This document shows, piece by piece, positions 1 through 6,944 of a DNA stretch of 16,644 nucleotides. The DNA comes from an uncultured Methanomassiliicoccales archaeon (lineage in GTDB: Archaea; Thermoplasmatota; Thermoplasmata; Methanomassiliicoccales; Methanomethylophilaceae). The notes under the pieces are model-generated. The model was not told the DNA's origin. It made no database searches and worked only from the letters and a program-made list of their open reading frames with translations. The stretch spans positions 1 to 16,644 of the forward strand of contig CAUFXM010000017.1 in NCBI GenBank assembly GCA_959597175.1, in the 5' to 3' direction. The position numbers and the translations under genes were made by a program. How positions within the stretch are numbered: the first letter of the stretch is position 1; each line of letters starts with the position of its first letter.

Positions 1-53
1 CCGAGAACGCCATGGACTGCGCCGCCAAGATGAAGGCCGCCATCGGCCAGTAA
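1..53 (+). CDS. 3' end of a probable methyltransferase corrinoid protein (partial)
   Basis: Only the last 16 codons are present, reading ENAMDCAAKMKAAIGQ and then TAA at 51-53; the rest lies outside the window. The peptide aligns without gaps to the C-terminal tail of MtbC in this window (ESASETTEKAKAKAG against ENAMDCAAKMKAAIG), so a corrinoid protein of the MtmC/MttC/MtbC/MtaC type is the best guess. The same 55 bases occur inverted at the right end of the window. The call rests on a short helical tail and on the methylamine context, so it is tentative; any protein with an Ala/Lys-rich terminal helix could look alike. Confidence 0.4.
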   Translation, partial: ENAMDCAAKMKAAIGQ

Positions 54-55
54 AC
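1..55 (+). repeat. Left copy of 55-nt terminal inverted repeat
   Basis: Bases 1-55 are the exact reverse complement of 16590-16644, and the match ends at base 56 (A here, G in the other copy). It covers the final codons of the partial corrinoid gene, its TAA and two further bases. The exact length of 55 and its position at both window ends look like a de Bruijn-graph k-mer overlap at a collapsed repeat. Confidence 0.9.
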
Positions 56-77
56 ACCATTCACCCAAACCCCTTAA

Positions 78-129
78 CCCCGCCCACTAAGCATTCCTAG
101 ATTATTTCCTCCTAAAACCAGGGGCGGGG
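78..129 (+). terminator. Possible terminator hairpin after the left partial gene
   Basis: CCCCGCCC at 78-85 can pair with GGGCGGGG at 122-129, 8 GC-rich base pairs around an AT-rich loop of 36 nt, followed by TTT. It lies 25 nt after the TAA at 51-53. The long loop lowers confidence. Confidence 0.35.
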
Positions 130-202
130 GTTTAGCCTATCACCGCATATTCCCTTGCGTCTATTCTGCGTAATCATATACTAGATAAAATTTACACAAA
201 TC

Positions 203-211
203 TATTTATAT
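203..211 (+). promoter_or_regulatory. TATA box for the zinc-ribbon membrane protein gene
   Basis: TATTTATAT lies about 35 bases before the ATG at 243, placing the transcript start near 232 and leaving a leader of about 11 nt with a GGTGA ribosome-binding site at 234-238. The motif TTTACACAAAT (191-201), shared with two other intergenic regions, sits directly upstream where a BRE or activator site would be. Confidence 0.5.
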
Positions 212-242
212 TGAAAAACACCAGATATATAACGGTGATTGC

Positions 243-638
243 ATGGTATGTCCAAACTGCGGCATGGAGATCGGCAACTCCACGTACTGCGAGTACTGCG
301 GTGTGACACCGGGCAAGGTCATCGACACGCGGTCCGGACGCGTCAGCAAGGGCAATGCGTTACTGTTTTCGGCCATCCTCCCCGGATCCGGTCTCGTGTA
401 CCTTGGGGACACACGTCGCGGACTGACGCTGTTCCTGGTCAGTCTCATCTGCATGATGGCCATGCTGTGGACGACGTGGTATGTCACCGCAACGTCCGTG
501 GGACTGATCTTCAACGACATCCTCGATTTCGCTCTCCTGCTGGGTCTCGTCGCTCTATGGGTCTACTCCCTCAAGTGCACGGCGGAGTTCTATGCCAGAC
601 ATCACACGGACGGAACCGGGTCGGTAGCGGCATCCTGA
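243..638 (+). CDS. Zinc-ribbon, TM2-like small membrane protein
   Basis: 131 residues, function unknown. The N-terminus carries a CxxC...CxxC zinc ribbon (C3, C6, C16, C19). After a short linker there are about three hydrophobic segments (roughly residues 39-55, 62-82 and 88-110). The first contains LPGSGLVYLGDTRRG, resembling the PGxGxxYxGxxxxG pattern of TM2-type and zinc-ribbon membrane proteins common in archaea and bacteria. The C-terminus is short and polar. The ATG at 243 is preferred because GGTGA lies 4 nt before it and the TATA box is correctly placed; a start at 239 lies in another frame. The gene appears monocistronic, with a hairpin after its TGA, and converges with the secreted-protein gene. 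Confidence 0.7.
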   Translation: MVCPNCGMEIGNSTYCEYCGVTPGKVIDTRSGRVSKGNALLFSAILPGSGLVYLGDTRRGLTLFLVSLICMMAMLWTTWYVTATSVGLIFNDILDFALLLGLVALWVYSLKCTAEFYARHHTDGTGSVAAS

Positions 639-654
639 GTCCTTCCGACCCACA

Positions 655-675
655 GCCGACGGGATGTCCGTCGGC
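655..675 (+). terminator. Hairpin terminator after the zinc-ribbon membrane gene
   Basis: Perfect 8-bp stem GCCGACGG / CCGTCGGC with a 5-nt loop, 17 nt after the TGA, followed by pyrimidine-rich sequence. The rest of the 639-847 gap between the convergent genes holds no gene I can support. Confidence 0.6.
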
Positions 676-847
676 CCCAACTTCTTCCGGATCCGCCGTG
701 GGTCCGGTTTCTCATCCGTGGCGTGACCCGTTTACGAGTGCGTTCCCCGGCTTACGAGGAACGAGCGATTGCAGGCATCCGATTGAGATCTCAGAAAGGT
801 AAGTGCGGCCCTGCGATGTCCTCCAGGGACACCGCGGGACCGTTCAT

Positions 848-1873
848 TCACAGAATCGGGAGTACGCTCGCCTGGGCCTCCAGCTCCACATTGTATCCGA
901 TGCGATACGGGGACAGGAACTGGAATCCCACCGTGTGCTTCTCGGTCGCGGAGTACTCAAGGGAGTCGGACCCGTAGGAGTCCACGATGCTGTAGTGCTG
1001 GATGTCCGCCGACGCCTCCAGGGGCGACAACGTGAGGAGCTCGGGGAATCTGCAAGTCAGATCCACCCTGCCGTCGAAGAAGTCGGATTCGTTCTGGTAT
1101 CCTATCCTGAGGTCAACCTCGGCGCCGATCGTGTGACCGATGTCTCCGTATTGGCAGTGCATGTCATCTGCCTTCAACAGTATGTGGTTCGGGTTCAGGA
1201 AATCGTACTCCGAGTGGATGTAGTCGATGTTGTTGCATCTGTTCCAGAAGGCATCGGCCCTGACCTCCATCTGGGTCTGTGCATGGTAGTAGACGTACCT
1301 GGGGTCGCCTTGGTTGTAGTTGTAGTACGTCGTGACAGCCCTGACGGAACCTGGATTTGTTCCGGATTCCCCTGCGATCGTCTCGTTCACGCACACTGCA
1401 AGGTTGTACTCCCCGTCGAATCCAGCCCTCGGCTGGTTCAACCAGTCGGCTAAGCACTCGGCGATGAACCTCTCGTCGTCGGAGATGACGCTGAGGCAGA
1501 GGCTCTTGCTGGAATCCCTCAATCCGTACATGGCGTAGACGTCTGCGTTGGCGTCGAAGCTCATGGACCTGATCCCCCTCATTGGATCGAAGACCCGGGA
1601 ATCGTCCGTGATGACGTTCATCCCGTCGTCCAGACACCGGTCCAGGTATTCCGCGAACGACGGATCGTCGATATCCACCTTGGACGAGTCGACGAAGACC
1701 ACATCGTCCCTGGAGGAGAGATCCTGGTGATCGCTCAGGGCGACCTGCAGGAATCCGCTGTCAGATGCTTCGTCTCCAGACCCGTCCACGGCGAACACAG
1801 ACACTGCGACGGTGGAGGCCAGGAGTATTGCGATGGCCGTGTAGCACAGTATTCTGTTTTGCATCTTACACAT
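848..1873 (-). CDS. Secreted protein of unknown function
   Basis: 341 residues, family not recognised. After a short basic N-terminus (MCKMQNR) there is a hydrophobic stretch of about 18 residues ending SVFAVDG, a typical Sec signal peptide with likely cleavage after VFA. The mature part is acidic (SGDEASDSG, SSRDDVVFVDSSKVDIDD), has several Cys, and in its second half is rich in Tyr and Asn (TTYYNYNQGDPRYVYYHAQ), suggesting a beta-rich extracellular domain. There is no lipobox, LPXTG-like or C-terminal membrane anchor. A TATA box at 1901-1909 puts the transcript start near 1879, so the ATG at 1873 would be almost leaderless; the ATG at 1864 is an alternative. It converges with the upstream zinc-ribbon gene and has no operon partner. 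Confidence 0.6.
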   Translation of the reverse strand: MCKMQNRILCYTAIAILLASTVAVSVFAVDGSGDEASDSGFLQVALSDHQDLSSRDDVVFVDSSKVDIDDPSFAEYLDRCLDDGMNVITDDSRVFDPMRGIRSMSFDANADVYAMYGLRDSSKSLCLSVISDDERFIAECLADWLNQPRAGFDGEYNLAVCVNETIAGESGTNPGSVRAVTTYYNYNQGDPRYVYYHAQTQMEVRADAFWNRCNNIDYIHSEYDFLNPNHILLKADDMHCQYGDIGHTIGAEVDLRIGYQNESDFFDGRVDLTCRFPELLTLSPLEASADIQHYSIVDSYGSDSLEYSATEKHTVGFQFLSPYRIGYNVELEAQASVLPIL

Positions 1874-1900
1874 CTCTGCTTTAAAAATGGTTTTTGTTCC

Positions 1901-1909
1901 ATATATATT
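1901..1909 (-). promoter_or_regulatory. TATA box for the secreted-protein gene
   Basis: AATATATAT on the minus strand, centred about 32 nt before the ATG at 1873, which gives a leader of only a few bases. A TTTTTACACA element lies about 30 nt further upstream at 1936-1945. Confidence 0.5.
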
Positions 1910-1929
1910 GATTTCTCAAAATTGAAATA

Positions 1930-2389
1930 TCATATGTGTAAAAATCTGATTCTCATTTCGCGACGGCAAGGTCGCAGTAAGTCGGTGCCTGCGTCCGCCG
2001 CCCGACCCTTATCCTCCCTGATGGCCCACGACAGGACCATGGATATCAGCGCCAGTGCGAGCGCCACCCCCAGTACAACCACATACCCCTCCATGAACAC
2101 GCCCGGGTCAAGCGATGTCATCGATTGTCCCGCGGACCCCGAGCCGAGCCCGAAGGGCCCGGGGGAGGACGCCATGCCGAGGGCGCTCCCGAAGTATGCG
2201 TGGAATGAGTACTGTCATGCTTGGAGGGATGTTCGGGGAGCCCCACACGGGAATCCTCCTGATCATCCAGCTGTCGCACAGTTGACCGAACACTAGGGCC
2301 ATATCTGCCAATATGAGTAAGTGGATCGTGACTGTCCACGTGAGAGGTCTGCGTCTCAGACATCGTCGCCGATCATCGTCGGGTCTCAT
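1930..2389 (-). pseudogene. Probable frameshifted two-helix membrane protein
   Basis: Two overlapping reading frames join into one sensible protein. The first starts at ATG 2389 with a basic N-terminus (MRPDDDRRRCLRRR), a hydrophobic helix (TVTIHLLILADMALVFG) and an outside-type loop up to about position 2214. It then turns Arg-rich and unprotein-like. The second frame, closed upstream by a TGA at 2215-2217, reads YSFHAYFGSALGMASSPGPF, a Gly/Ser linker, a second helix (YVVVLGVALALALISMVLSWA) and a basic tail (REDKGR), ending at TGA 1930. The two helices and flanking charges give an inside-out-inside topology only if joined. The switch needs one skipped base. An assembly error, real decay or two separate small proteins are all possible. 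No family recognised. Confidence 0.4.
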
Positions 2390-2448
2390 CGAACACTTTC
2401 CTAGATGGACATCATGCGTAGGCCCCCTGGACTGATGATGCCGTTTGG

Positions 2449-2456
2449 TTATATTT
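2449..2456 (+). promoter_or_regulatory. Likely TATA box of the arginine operon
   Basis: TTATATTT is the only good TATA-like octamer between 2400 and the argC start. It predicts transcription from about 2478 and therefore an untranslated leader of roughly 210 nt, unusually long for an archaeon. A closer, weaker promoter near 2630 cannot be excluded. Confidence 0.45.
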
Positions 2457-2472
2457 ACGGAACCAGACGGAG

Positions 2473-2527
2473 TCCGGCACCCCGGACATGTACACCGGGT
2501 GTCGGTGGGTGTTCGATCCCGCCGGCA
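2473..2527 (+). promoter_or_regulatory. Overlapping hairpins in the argC leader
   Basis: Three helices can form. TCCGG 2473-2477 pairs with CCGGA 2482-2486. CACC.CGG 2478-2485 pairs with CCGGGTG 2495-2501, with one bulged C. TGTCGGTGGG 2500-2509 pairs with CCCGCCGGCA 2518-2527 as ten pairs, two of them G-U, around an 8-nt loop. The first and second exclude each other, and the second competes with the base of the third. This is what a switching leader or a small structured RNA would look like. I do not recognise a known riboswitch class. Confidence 0.4.
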
Positions 2528-2601
2528 AGCGACCACCCAGACGGAGTGTGTTGCCATTGGCCACAGCTCGGTTCGGTGAACGCCATACCGTCTTCAAGTG
2601 A
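2488..2601 (+). CDS. Possible Arg-rich leader ORF (37 codons)
   Basis: An ATG 10 nt after the predicted transcript start opens a 37-codon frame (MYTGCRWVFDPAGKRPPRRS, then 17 more residues) ending in TGA at 2599-2601, 86 nt before argC. It has six Arg codons, which is notable ahead of arginine genes. There is no clear ribosome-binding site, and part of the frame lies inside the strong hairpin. It may be an accident of GC-rich sequence; translation is unproven. Confidence 0.25.
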   Translation: MYTGCRWVFDPAGKRPPRRSVLPLATARFGERHTVFK

Positions 2602-2687
2602 ACGTGCTTACATGATGGTGTCTGAAATGGAACAATACCTTTTTCAACACTTCAACGGTGGGACTTCCGACAGCACCAGGTGTAAAA

Positions 2688-3704
2688 ATGACCAAGGTCG
2701 GAATCATAGGAGGCACTGGCTACACGGGAGGGGAGCTGGCCCGCTTGCTCTGCACCCACCCCGACGTGGAGGTGGCAGCGATGACTTCTCGTCAGAACGC
2801 TGGGAAGATGGTTAGCGATGTGCACACCTTCCTGAAGGGGTACACGGACATCGAGTTCTCCGAGAGGCTCTCCGACAGGGACGACCTGGACCTGGTGTTC
2901 GTAGCGACACCGCACGGGGTCGCCATGGACGAGGTCCCCGGTCTCCTCGAGAGGGGGATCAAGGCCGTCGACCTCTCCGGCGACTACAGGCTGCATGACG
3001 TGTCCGTCTACGAGAAGTGGTACGGGCACGTGCACAAGGATGTCGACAATCTCCAGAAGGCGGTGTACGGCCTTCCCGAGTTCTTCCGCGACGACATCCG
3101 CGGGGCAGACCTGGTTGCGAACCCGGGATGCTACGCCACGTCCATCATCCTGGCCTGCGCCCCGCTGCTCAAGTCCGGCCTCGTCGAGGAGGACGTCATC
3201 GTGGACGCCAAGTCCGGCACGTCCGGCGCCGGGATGGTCCCCAGCGCACGCACGCACCACTCCACCTGCGGGGAGTCGGTCATCCCCTACAGCGTCGGGA
3301 GCCACAGGCACACTCCCGAGGTGGAGATGGCCGTGGACCGCTTCGCCGGCAGCCACATGAGGGTGACGTTCGTCCCGCAGCTGGTCCCCATCGTGAGGGG
3401 GATCATCTCGTCGTGCTACTTCAGGCTGAAGGGGGACGTCACGCAGGACGACATCGACGCCGTATACGAGGGGCAGTACGGCGGGGAGAGGTTCATCCAT
3501 TACGTGACGGACCCGTCGATACGCGCGGTGGTCGGTTCGAACCACGCCCAGGTGGCGTCACGTCTGATCGGCGACAAGGTGGTAGCGTTCGGCGTGGTGG
3601 ACAACCTGGTCAAGGGGGCCGCGGGACAGGCGGTCCAGTGCATGAATCTAATGTTGAATCTCAAGGAGAGCTCCGGGCTGGACATGCCCGGTCTGGGGGT
3701 ATGA
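2688..3704 (+). CDS. argC: N-acetyl-gamma-glutamyl-phosphate reductase
   Basis: 338 residues, usual length for the family. It reduces N-acetylglutamyl-5-phosphate to the semialdehyde with NADPH, the third step from glutamate to ornithine, in the cytoplasm. The N-terminus has the Rossmann motif GGTGYTGGEL (residues 8-17). The catalytic Cys sits in NPGCYATS (C148), and the GSHRHTPEVE segment supplies the conserved His pair (206 and 208). KSGTSGAG matches the family substrate loop. The ATG at 2688 is chosen because AGGTG lies 6 nt before it and the protein then begins MTKVGIIGGTG as expected; longer in-frame starts would add a non-homologous stretch. It is the first gene of a five-gene operon, and its TGA overlaps the argJ ATG (ATGA). 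Confidence 0.95.
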   Translation: MTKVGIIGGTGYTGGELARLLCTHPDVEVAAMTSRQNAGKMVSDVHTFLKGYTDIEFSERLSDRDDLDLVFVATPHGVAMDEVPGLLERGIKAVDLSGDYRLHDVSVYEKWYGHVHKDVDNLQKAVYGLPEFFRDDIRGADLVANPGCYATSIILACAPLLKSGLVEEDVIVDAKSGTSGAGMVPSARTHHSTCGESVIPYSVGSHRHTPEVEMAVDRFAGSHMRVTFVPQLVPIVRGIISSCYFRLKGDVTQDDIDAVYEGQYGGERFIHYVTDPSIRAVVGSNHAQVASRLIGDKVVAFGVVDNLVKGAAGQAVQCMNLMLNLKESSGLDMPGLGV

Positions 3705-4933
3705 AGATGGTAGAGATTATCGACGGGGGTGTGACAACCCCCCAGGGTTTCAAGGCTGCAGGCGTCCACAGCGGAGTGAAGTACCGCTCCCTGGACATGG
3801 GGCTCCTGTACTCGGAGGTGCCAGCGACGGCCTACTGCGCGTTCACGAGCAACAACGTAAAGGCGGCGCCCGTGCAGGTGATGATGGAGGAGAACTCGCC
3901 CACCCTCTCCGCGGTCGTGGTGAACAGCGGCAACGCCAACGCGCTGACCGGGCACCGCGGGATAGAGGACGTCTATGCGATGAAGCAGGCCGTGGCCATG
4001 GAGCTCAACATAGACCCGAAGGAGGTGGGAGTGATGTCCACGGGTCTCATCGGACGCTTCCTGGACATGCACAAGATCCGCTACGGGATATCACGCGCTG
4101 TGAAGACGCTCGACGTGGGCCGCGAGGCGGACGGGCTCATCTCCCAGGCCATAATGACGACGGACACGATCAAGAAGGAGTGCGCTGTCCGCGCCCGTCT
4201 CGGCGACGGGACCCTCGTGTACGTGGCAGGCATCTCCAAGGGCAGCGGCATGATCGAGCCCCACGTGAAGGTGCTCCACGGGACGACGCTCACGCTGATA
4301 ACCACCGACGCCACCCTGGGGCCGGAGTTCGCCGAGACATGGCAGTCCATCCTGGACGACACGATCAACATGGTCACCGTGGACAGCGACCAGTCCACGA
4401 ACGACACGTGCATACTCCTGGCCAACGGGCTGTCCAACTCGGCGCCCGCCGACCACGACCCCGAGTTCGAGGCTGCCCTCCGCATCATCATGACCAACAT
4501 CGCCCGCGACCTCGCCAGGGACGGCGAGGGTGCCACCAAGATGATAGAGGTGGACGTCACCGGCGCGGCCACCAAGGACGACGCCAAGCTCGCGGTGAAG
4601 GGCATCCTGAACTCCCCGCTGGTGAAGACCGCCATATTCGGGGCCGACCCCAACTACGGGCGTCTCATGATGGCGATCGGCAAGTGCGGCTGCAAGTTCG
4701 ACCTCAACGAGGTCCGCCTGGTCATCAAGGGCGGCGACATGGAGGTGCCCATCCTGGACTCCGGAGCCCCCGTGTTCCAGGACGAGCGCGCCGTGGAGGT
4801 GGTCCGCATGGCCATGGACAACAAGGAGGTCACGATCATGGTCGACCTCGGGGTCGGCAACGAGTCCGCCACCGGATGGGGCTGCGACCTCACCTACGAC
4901 TACGTCCGCATCAACGCGGAGTACGCGAGCTGA
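3701..4933 (+). CDS. argJ: Glutamate N-acetyltransferase (ornithine acetyltransferase)
   Basis: 410 residues. ArgJ moves the acetyl group from N-acetylornithine to glutamate, recycling it; some members also make N-acetylglutamate from acetyl-CoA. Family signatures: VVVNSGNANALTG (about residues 69-81), STGLIGR, the KGSGMI segment, ITTDA and the C-terminal half with DPNYGR. The enzyme normally cuts itself before a Thr nucleophile in an ATML context. Here the aligned site is HG-TTLT (G194/T195), with four extra residues between KGSGMI and the site (EPHVKVLHG). The nucleophile Thr is kept but the neighbouring Ala is Gly. The ATG at 3701 overlaps the argC stop and has GGGGGT upstream; ATG 3707 is an alternative. 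Second gene of the operon. Confidence 0.93.
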   Translation: MKMVEIIDGGVTTPQGFKAAGVHSGVKYRSLDMGLLYSEVPATAYCAFTSNNVKAAPVQVMMEENSPTLSAVVVNSGNANALTGHRGIEDVYAMKQAVAMELNIDPKEVGVMSTGLIGRFLDMHKIRYGISRAVKTLDVGREADGLISQAIMTTDTIKKECAVRARLGDGTLVYVAGISKGSGMIEPHVKVLHGTTLTLITTDATLGPEFAETWQSILDDTINMVTVDSDQSTNDTCILLANGLSNSAPADHDPEFEAALRIIMTNIARDLARDGEGATKMIEVDVTGAATKDDAKLAVKGILNSPLVKTAIFGADPNYGRLMMAIGKCGCKFDLNEVRLVIKGGDMEVPILDSGAPVFQDERAVEVVRMAMDNKEVTIMVDLGVGNESATGWGCDLTYDYVRINAEYAS

Positions 4934-4938
4934 TCCCG

Positions 4939-5754
4939 ATGAAGGACCTCTACGTCCTGAAGTTCGGCGGCAACGCCATCCGCGGCCGCGACGACATGAT
5001 GCGCCTCTCACGGGAGATAGCGGAGCTCATCCACCAGGGGGACAGGATCATCCTGGTCCACGGAGGCGGCCCGGAGATCTCCGAGGAGATGGAGAGGCGC
5101 GGCATGACCCCCAGGAAGGTCTGCGGCGTCAGGGTCACGGACGAGGAGTCGCTCGATGTGGCGGAGACCGTCCTCAGGAGGCTGAACTCGGAGGTGGTGG
5201 GATGCCTTCAGGAGTCCGGCGTCCAGGCGCTGGGGATCCCCGGGTACTTCTGCACCGTGTGCGAGAGGAAGCCGCCGATGACCATCGTCGAGGACGGCAA
5301 GGAGGTCCAGGTCGACCTCGGTCTGGTCGGCGAGGTCTCCGGCACAGACCCCAACTGCCTGTTCGACCTGCTGGACCAGGGCATCACCCCCGTGATATAC
5401 CCGATCGGCAAGGATTCCGAGGGCAGGATGCTGAACGTCAACGCCGACACCATGGTCGCCGGGATAGCGGCGGGCGTGGAGTGCAGGGAGATGATCACGA
5501 TCACCGATGTACCAGGAATAATGCTGGACATCAACAACTCGGGTTCCAAGGTGGACTCGCTCACCCTCTCGGAGGTGGATGCGCTGATAGCGGACGGGAC
5601 GATCTCCGGAGGTATGATCCCCAAGGTGGAGGCCTGCAGGAAGACCCTGCTCGCCGGGGTCTCGACGGTCAGGATGGTCAACGGGAAGGACCCGAGGAGC
5701 ATAATAACCGACATCAAGAAGGGTGTCCCCCACGGGACGGTAATCACCAGGTGA
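4939..5754 (+). CDS. argB: N-acetylglutamate kinase
   Basis: 271 residues, amino acid kinase family. It phosphorylates N-acetylglutamate with ATP, the second step of the pathway. Motifs: KFGGN (K8-N12), HGGGPE (41-46), GVRVTDEE with substrate-binding R65, the NVNADTMVAGIAA segment, ITDVPGIM and GGMIPKVEAC, the usual order of substrate- and ATP-binding elements. The protein begins directly with MKDLYVLKFGG, so it lacks the extra N-terminal helix that arginine-inhibited hexameric kinases use; no usable in-frame start lies upstream. By analogy it may be a dimer insensitive to arginine, which is inference. It starts 5 nt after the argJ stop and ends 4 nt before argD. Confidence 0.95.
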   Translation: MKDLYVLKFGGNAIRGRDDMMRLSREIAELIHQGDRIILVHGGGPEISEEMERRGMTPRKVCGVRVTDEESLDVAETVLRRLNSEVVGCLQESGVQALGIPGYFCTVCERKPPMTIVEDGKEVQVDLGLVGEVSGTDPNCLFDLLDQGITPVIYPIGKDSEGRMLNVNADTMVAGIAAGVECREMITITDVPGIMLDINNSGSKVDSLTLSEVDALIADGTISGGMIPKVEACRKTLLAGVSTVRMVNGKDPRSIITDIKKGVPHGTVITR

Positions 5755-5758
5755 TAAG

Positions 5759-6934
5759 ATGGGATTCGACGAAGTCAAGACGAAGGCTGACAGGTACCTG
5801 TTCCACAACTACGGACGCATACCTATGTCATTCACCCACGGGATCGGATGCTACCTCTACGGAAGCGACGGCAGGGAGTATCTGGACCTGGTGGCGGGCA
5901 TAGCGGTCAACTCCCTGGGCTACGCGCATCCGGACGTCACGCGCGCTATCCAGGAGCAGGCCGGGAGGATGGCCCACGTCTCCAACCTGTACTACATAGA
6001 GGAGCAGGCCGAGCTGGCTGAGAGGATCGCGTCCATCACGCCCGGCGACCTGGACAGGAGCCTCTTCTGCAACAGCGGCGCGGAGGCGAACGAGGGCGCT
6101 CTGAAGACGGCCATCCGCTACACCGGGCGCAGCAGGGTGATGGCGGCCCTGGACGGTTTCCACGGGAGGACGTCCGCGGCAATGGGGGCCACGGGCCAGG
6201 AGAGCATCCAGAAGTCCTTCGAGCCCCTGATCTCACATGCCTACGAGTACTTCCCCTTCGGGGACCTGGAGGCCGTCAAGGGGATGATGACGAAGGACGT
6301 GGCGGCGCTGATAGTGGAGCCCATCCAGGGCGAGAGCGGCGTGCACACGGCCTCCGCGGAGTTCTTCAAGGGCGTCCGCGACCTGTGCACCGACAACGGC
6401 ACGATGATGATCGTGGACGAGGTCCAGACCGGGATAGGGCGCACCGGGGAGTGGTACGGGATCCAGAACTACGGGGTCGTCCCGGACATAATCACCATGG
6501 CGAAGGCCCTCGGGGGAGGCACCCCCATCGGGGCGGTGACCACCACCGACGACATATGCTCCGTCATGACTCCCGGGACCCACGGGACCACCTTCGGGGG
6601 GAACCCCCTGGTGTGCCACGCGGGATGCGCGGTCATCGACACGATGAAGAGGGACGGCATCGTCGCCCACGCCAAGGAGGTCGGATCCAGATGGATGGCG
6701 GACCTGAGGGCGATAGAATCCCCCAGGATAAGGGAGGTCCGCGGATGCGGGCTCATAATCGGCGTGCAGATGGACTCCAACGACACCGCGTCTGAATTCC
6801 AGAGGTACTGCCGCGACAACGGCGTCCTCATCAACGTGGCCCACGGCGGGACCATCCGTCTCATACCCCCGCTCATAATCACGGACGAGCAGAAGGACGT
6901 GTTCACGGGACTCCTGAGGGAGTTCCTCTCATGA
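5759..6934 (+). CDS. argD: Acetylornithine aminotransferase
   Basis: 391 residues, class III PLP-dependent aminotransferase. It converts N-acetylglutamate semialdehyde to N-acetylornithine with glutamate as donor. Visible motifs: SGAEANEGA (phosphate binding, about 106-114), GFHGRTSA (133-140), EPIQGESGV, IVDEVQTGIGRTG with the PLP-ring Asp at D220, and AKALGGG with the Schiff-base Lys at K249. HGTTFGGNPL follows as usual. Length is normal and no key residue is missing. Related enzymes also act in lysine synthesis, and substrate choice cannot be read from sequence, but the operon makes ArgD the natural call. Its TGA at 6932-6934 is followed within 11 nt by the next gene. Confidence 0.94.
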   Translation: MGFDEVKTKADRYLFHNYGRIPMSFTHGIGCYLYGSDGREYLDLVAGIAVNSLGYAHPDVTRAIQEQAGRMAHVSNLYYIEEQAELAERIASITPGDLDRSLFCNSGAEANEGALKTAIRYTGRSRVMAALDGFHGRTSAAMGATGQESIQKSFEPLISHAYEYFPFGDLEAVKGMMTKDVAALIVEPIQGESGVHTASAEFFKGVRDLCTDNGTMMIVDEVQTGIGRTGEWYGIQNYGVVPDIITMAKALGGGTPIGAVTTTDDICSVMTPGTHGTTFGGNPLVCHAGCAVIDTMKRDGIVAHAKEVGSRWMADLRAIESPRIREVRGCGLIIGVQMDSNDTASEFQRYCRDNGVLINVAHGGTIRLIPPLIITDEQKDVFTGLLREFLS

Positions 6935-6944
6935 GGTGCATGGC

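Noticed and set aside
2498..2530. tRNA T-arm-like sequence (GGTGGGTGTTCGATCCCGCC) before argC
   Set aside because: The loop is 8 nt with poor pairing in the required register, and no acceptor or anticodon arm can be placed around it.
3017..3700. Upstream extension of the argJ frame by about 228 codons
   Set aside because: This part overlaps argC in another frame, is Arg/Gly/His-rich, and does not resemble ArgJ; homology starts at 3701.
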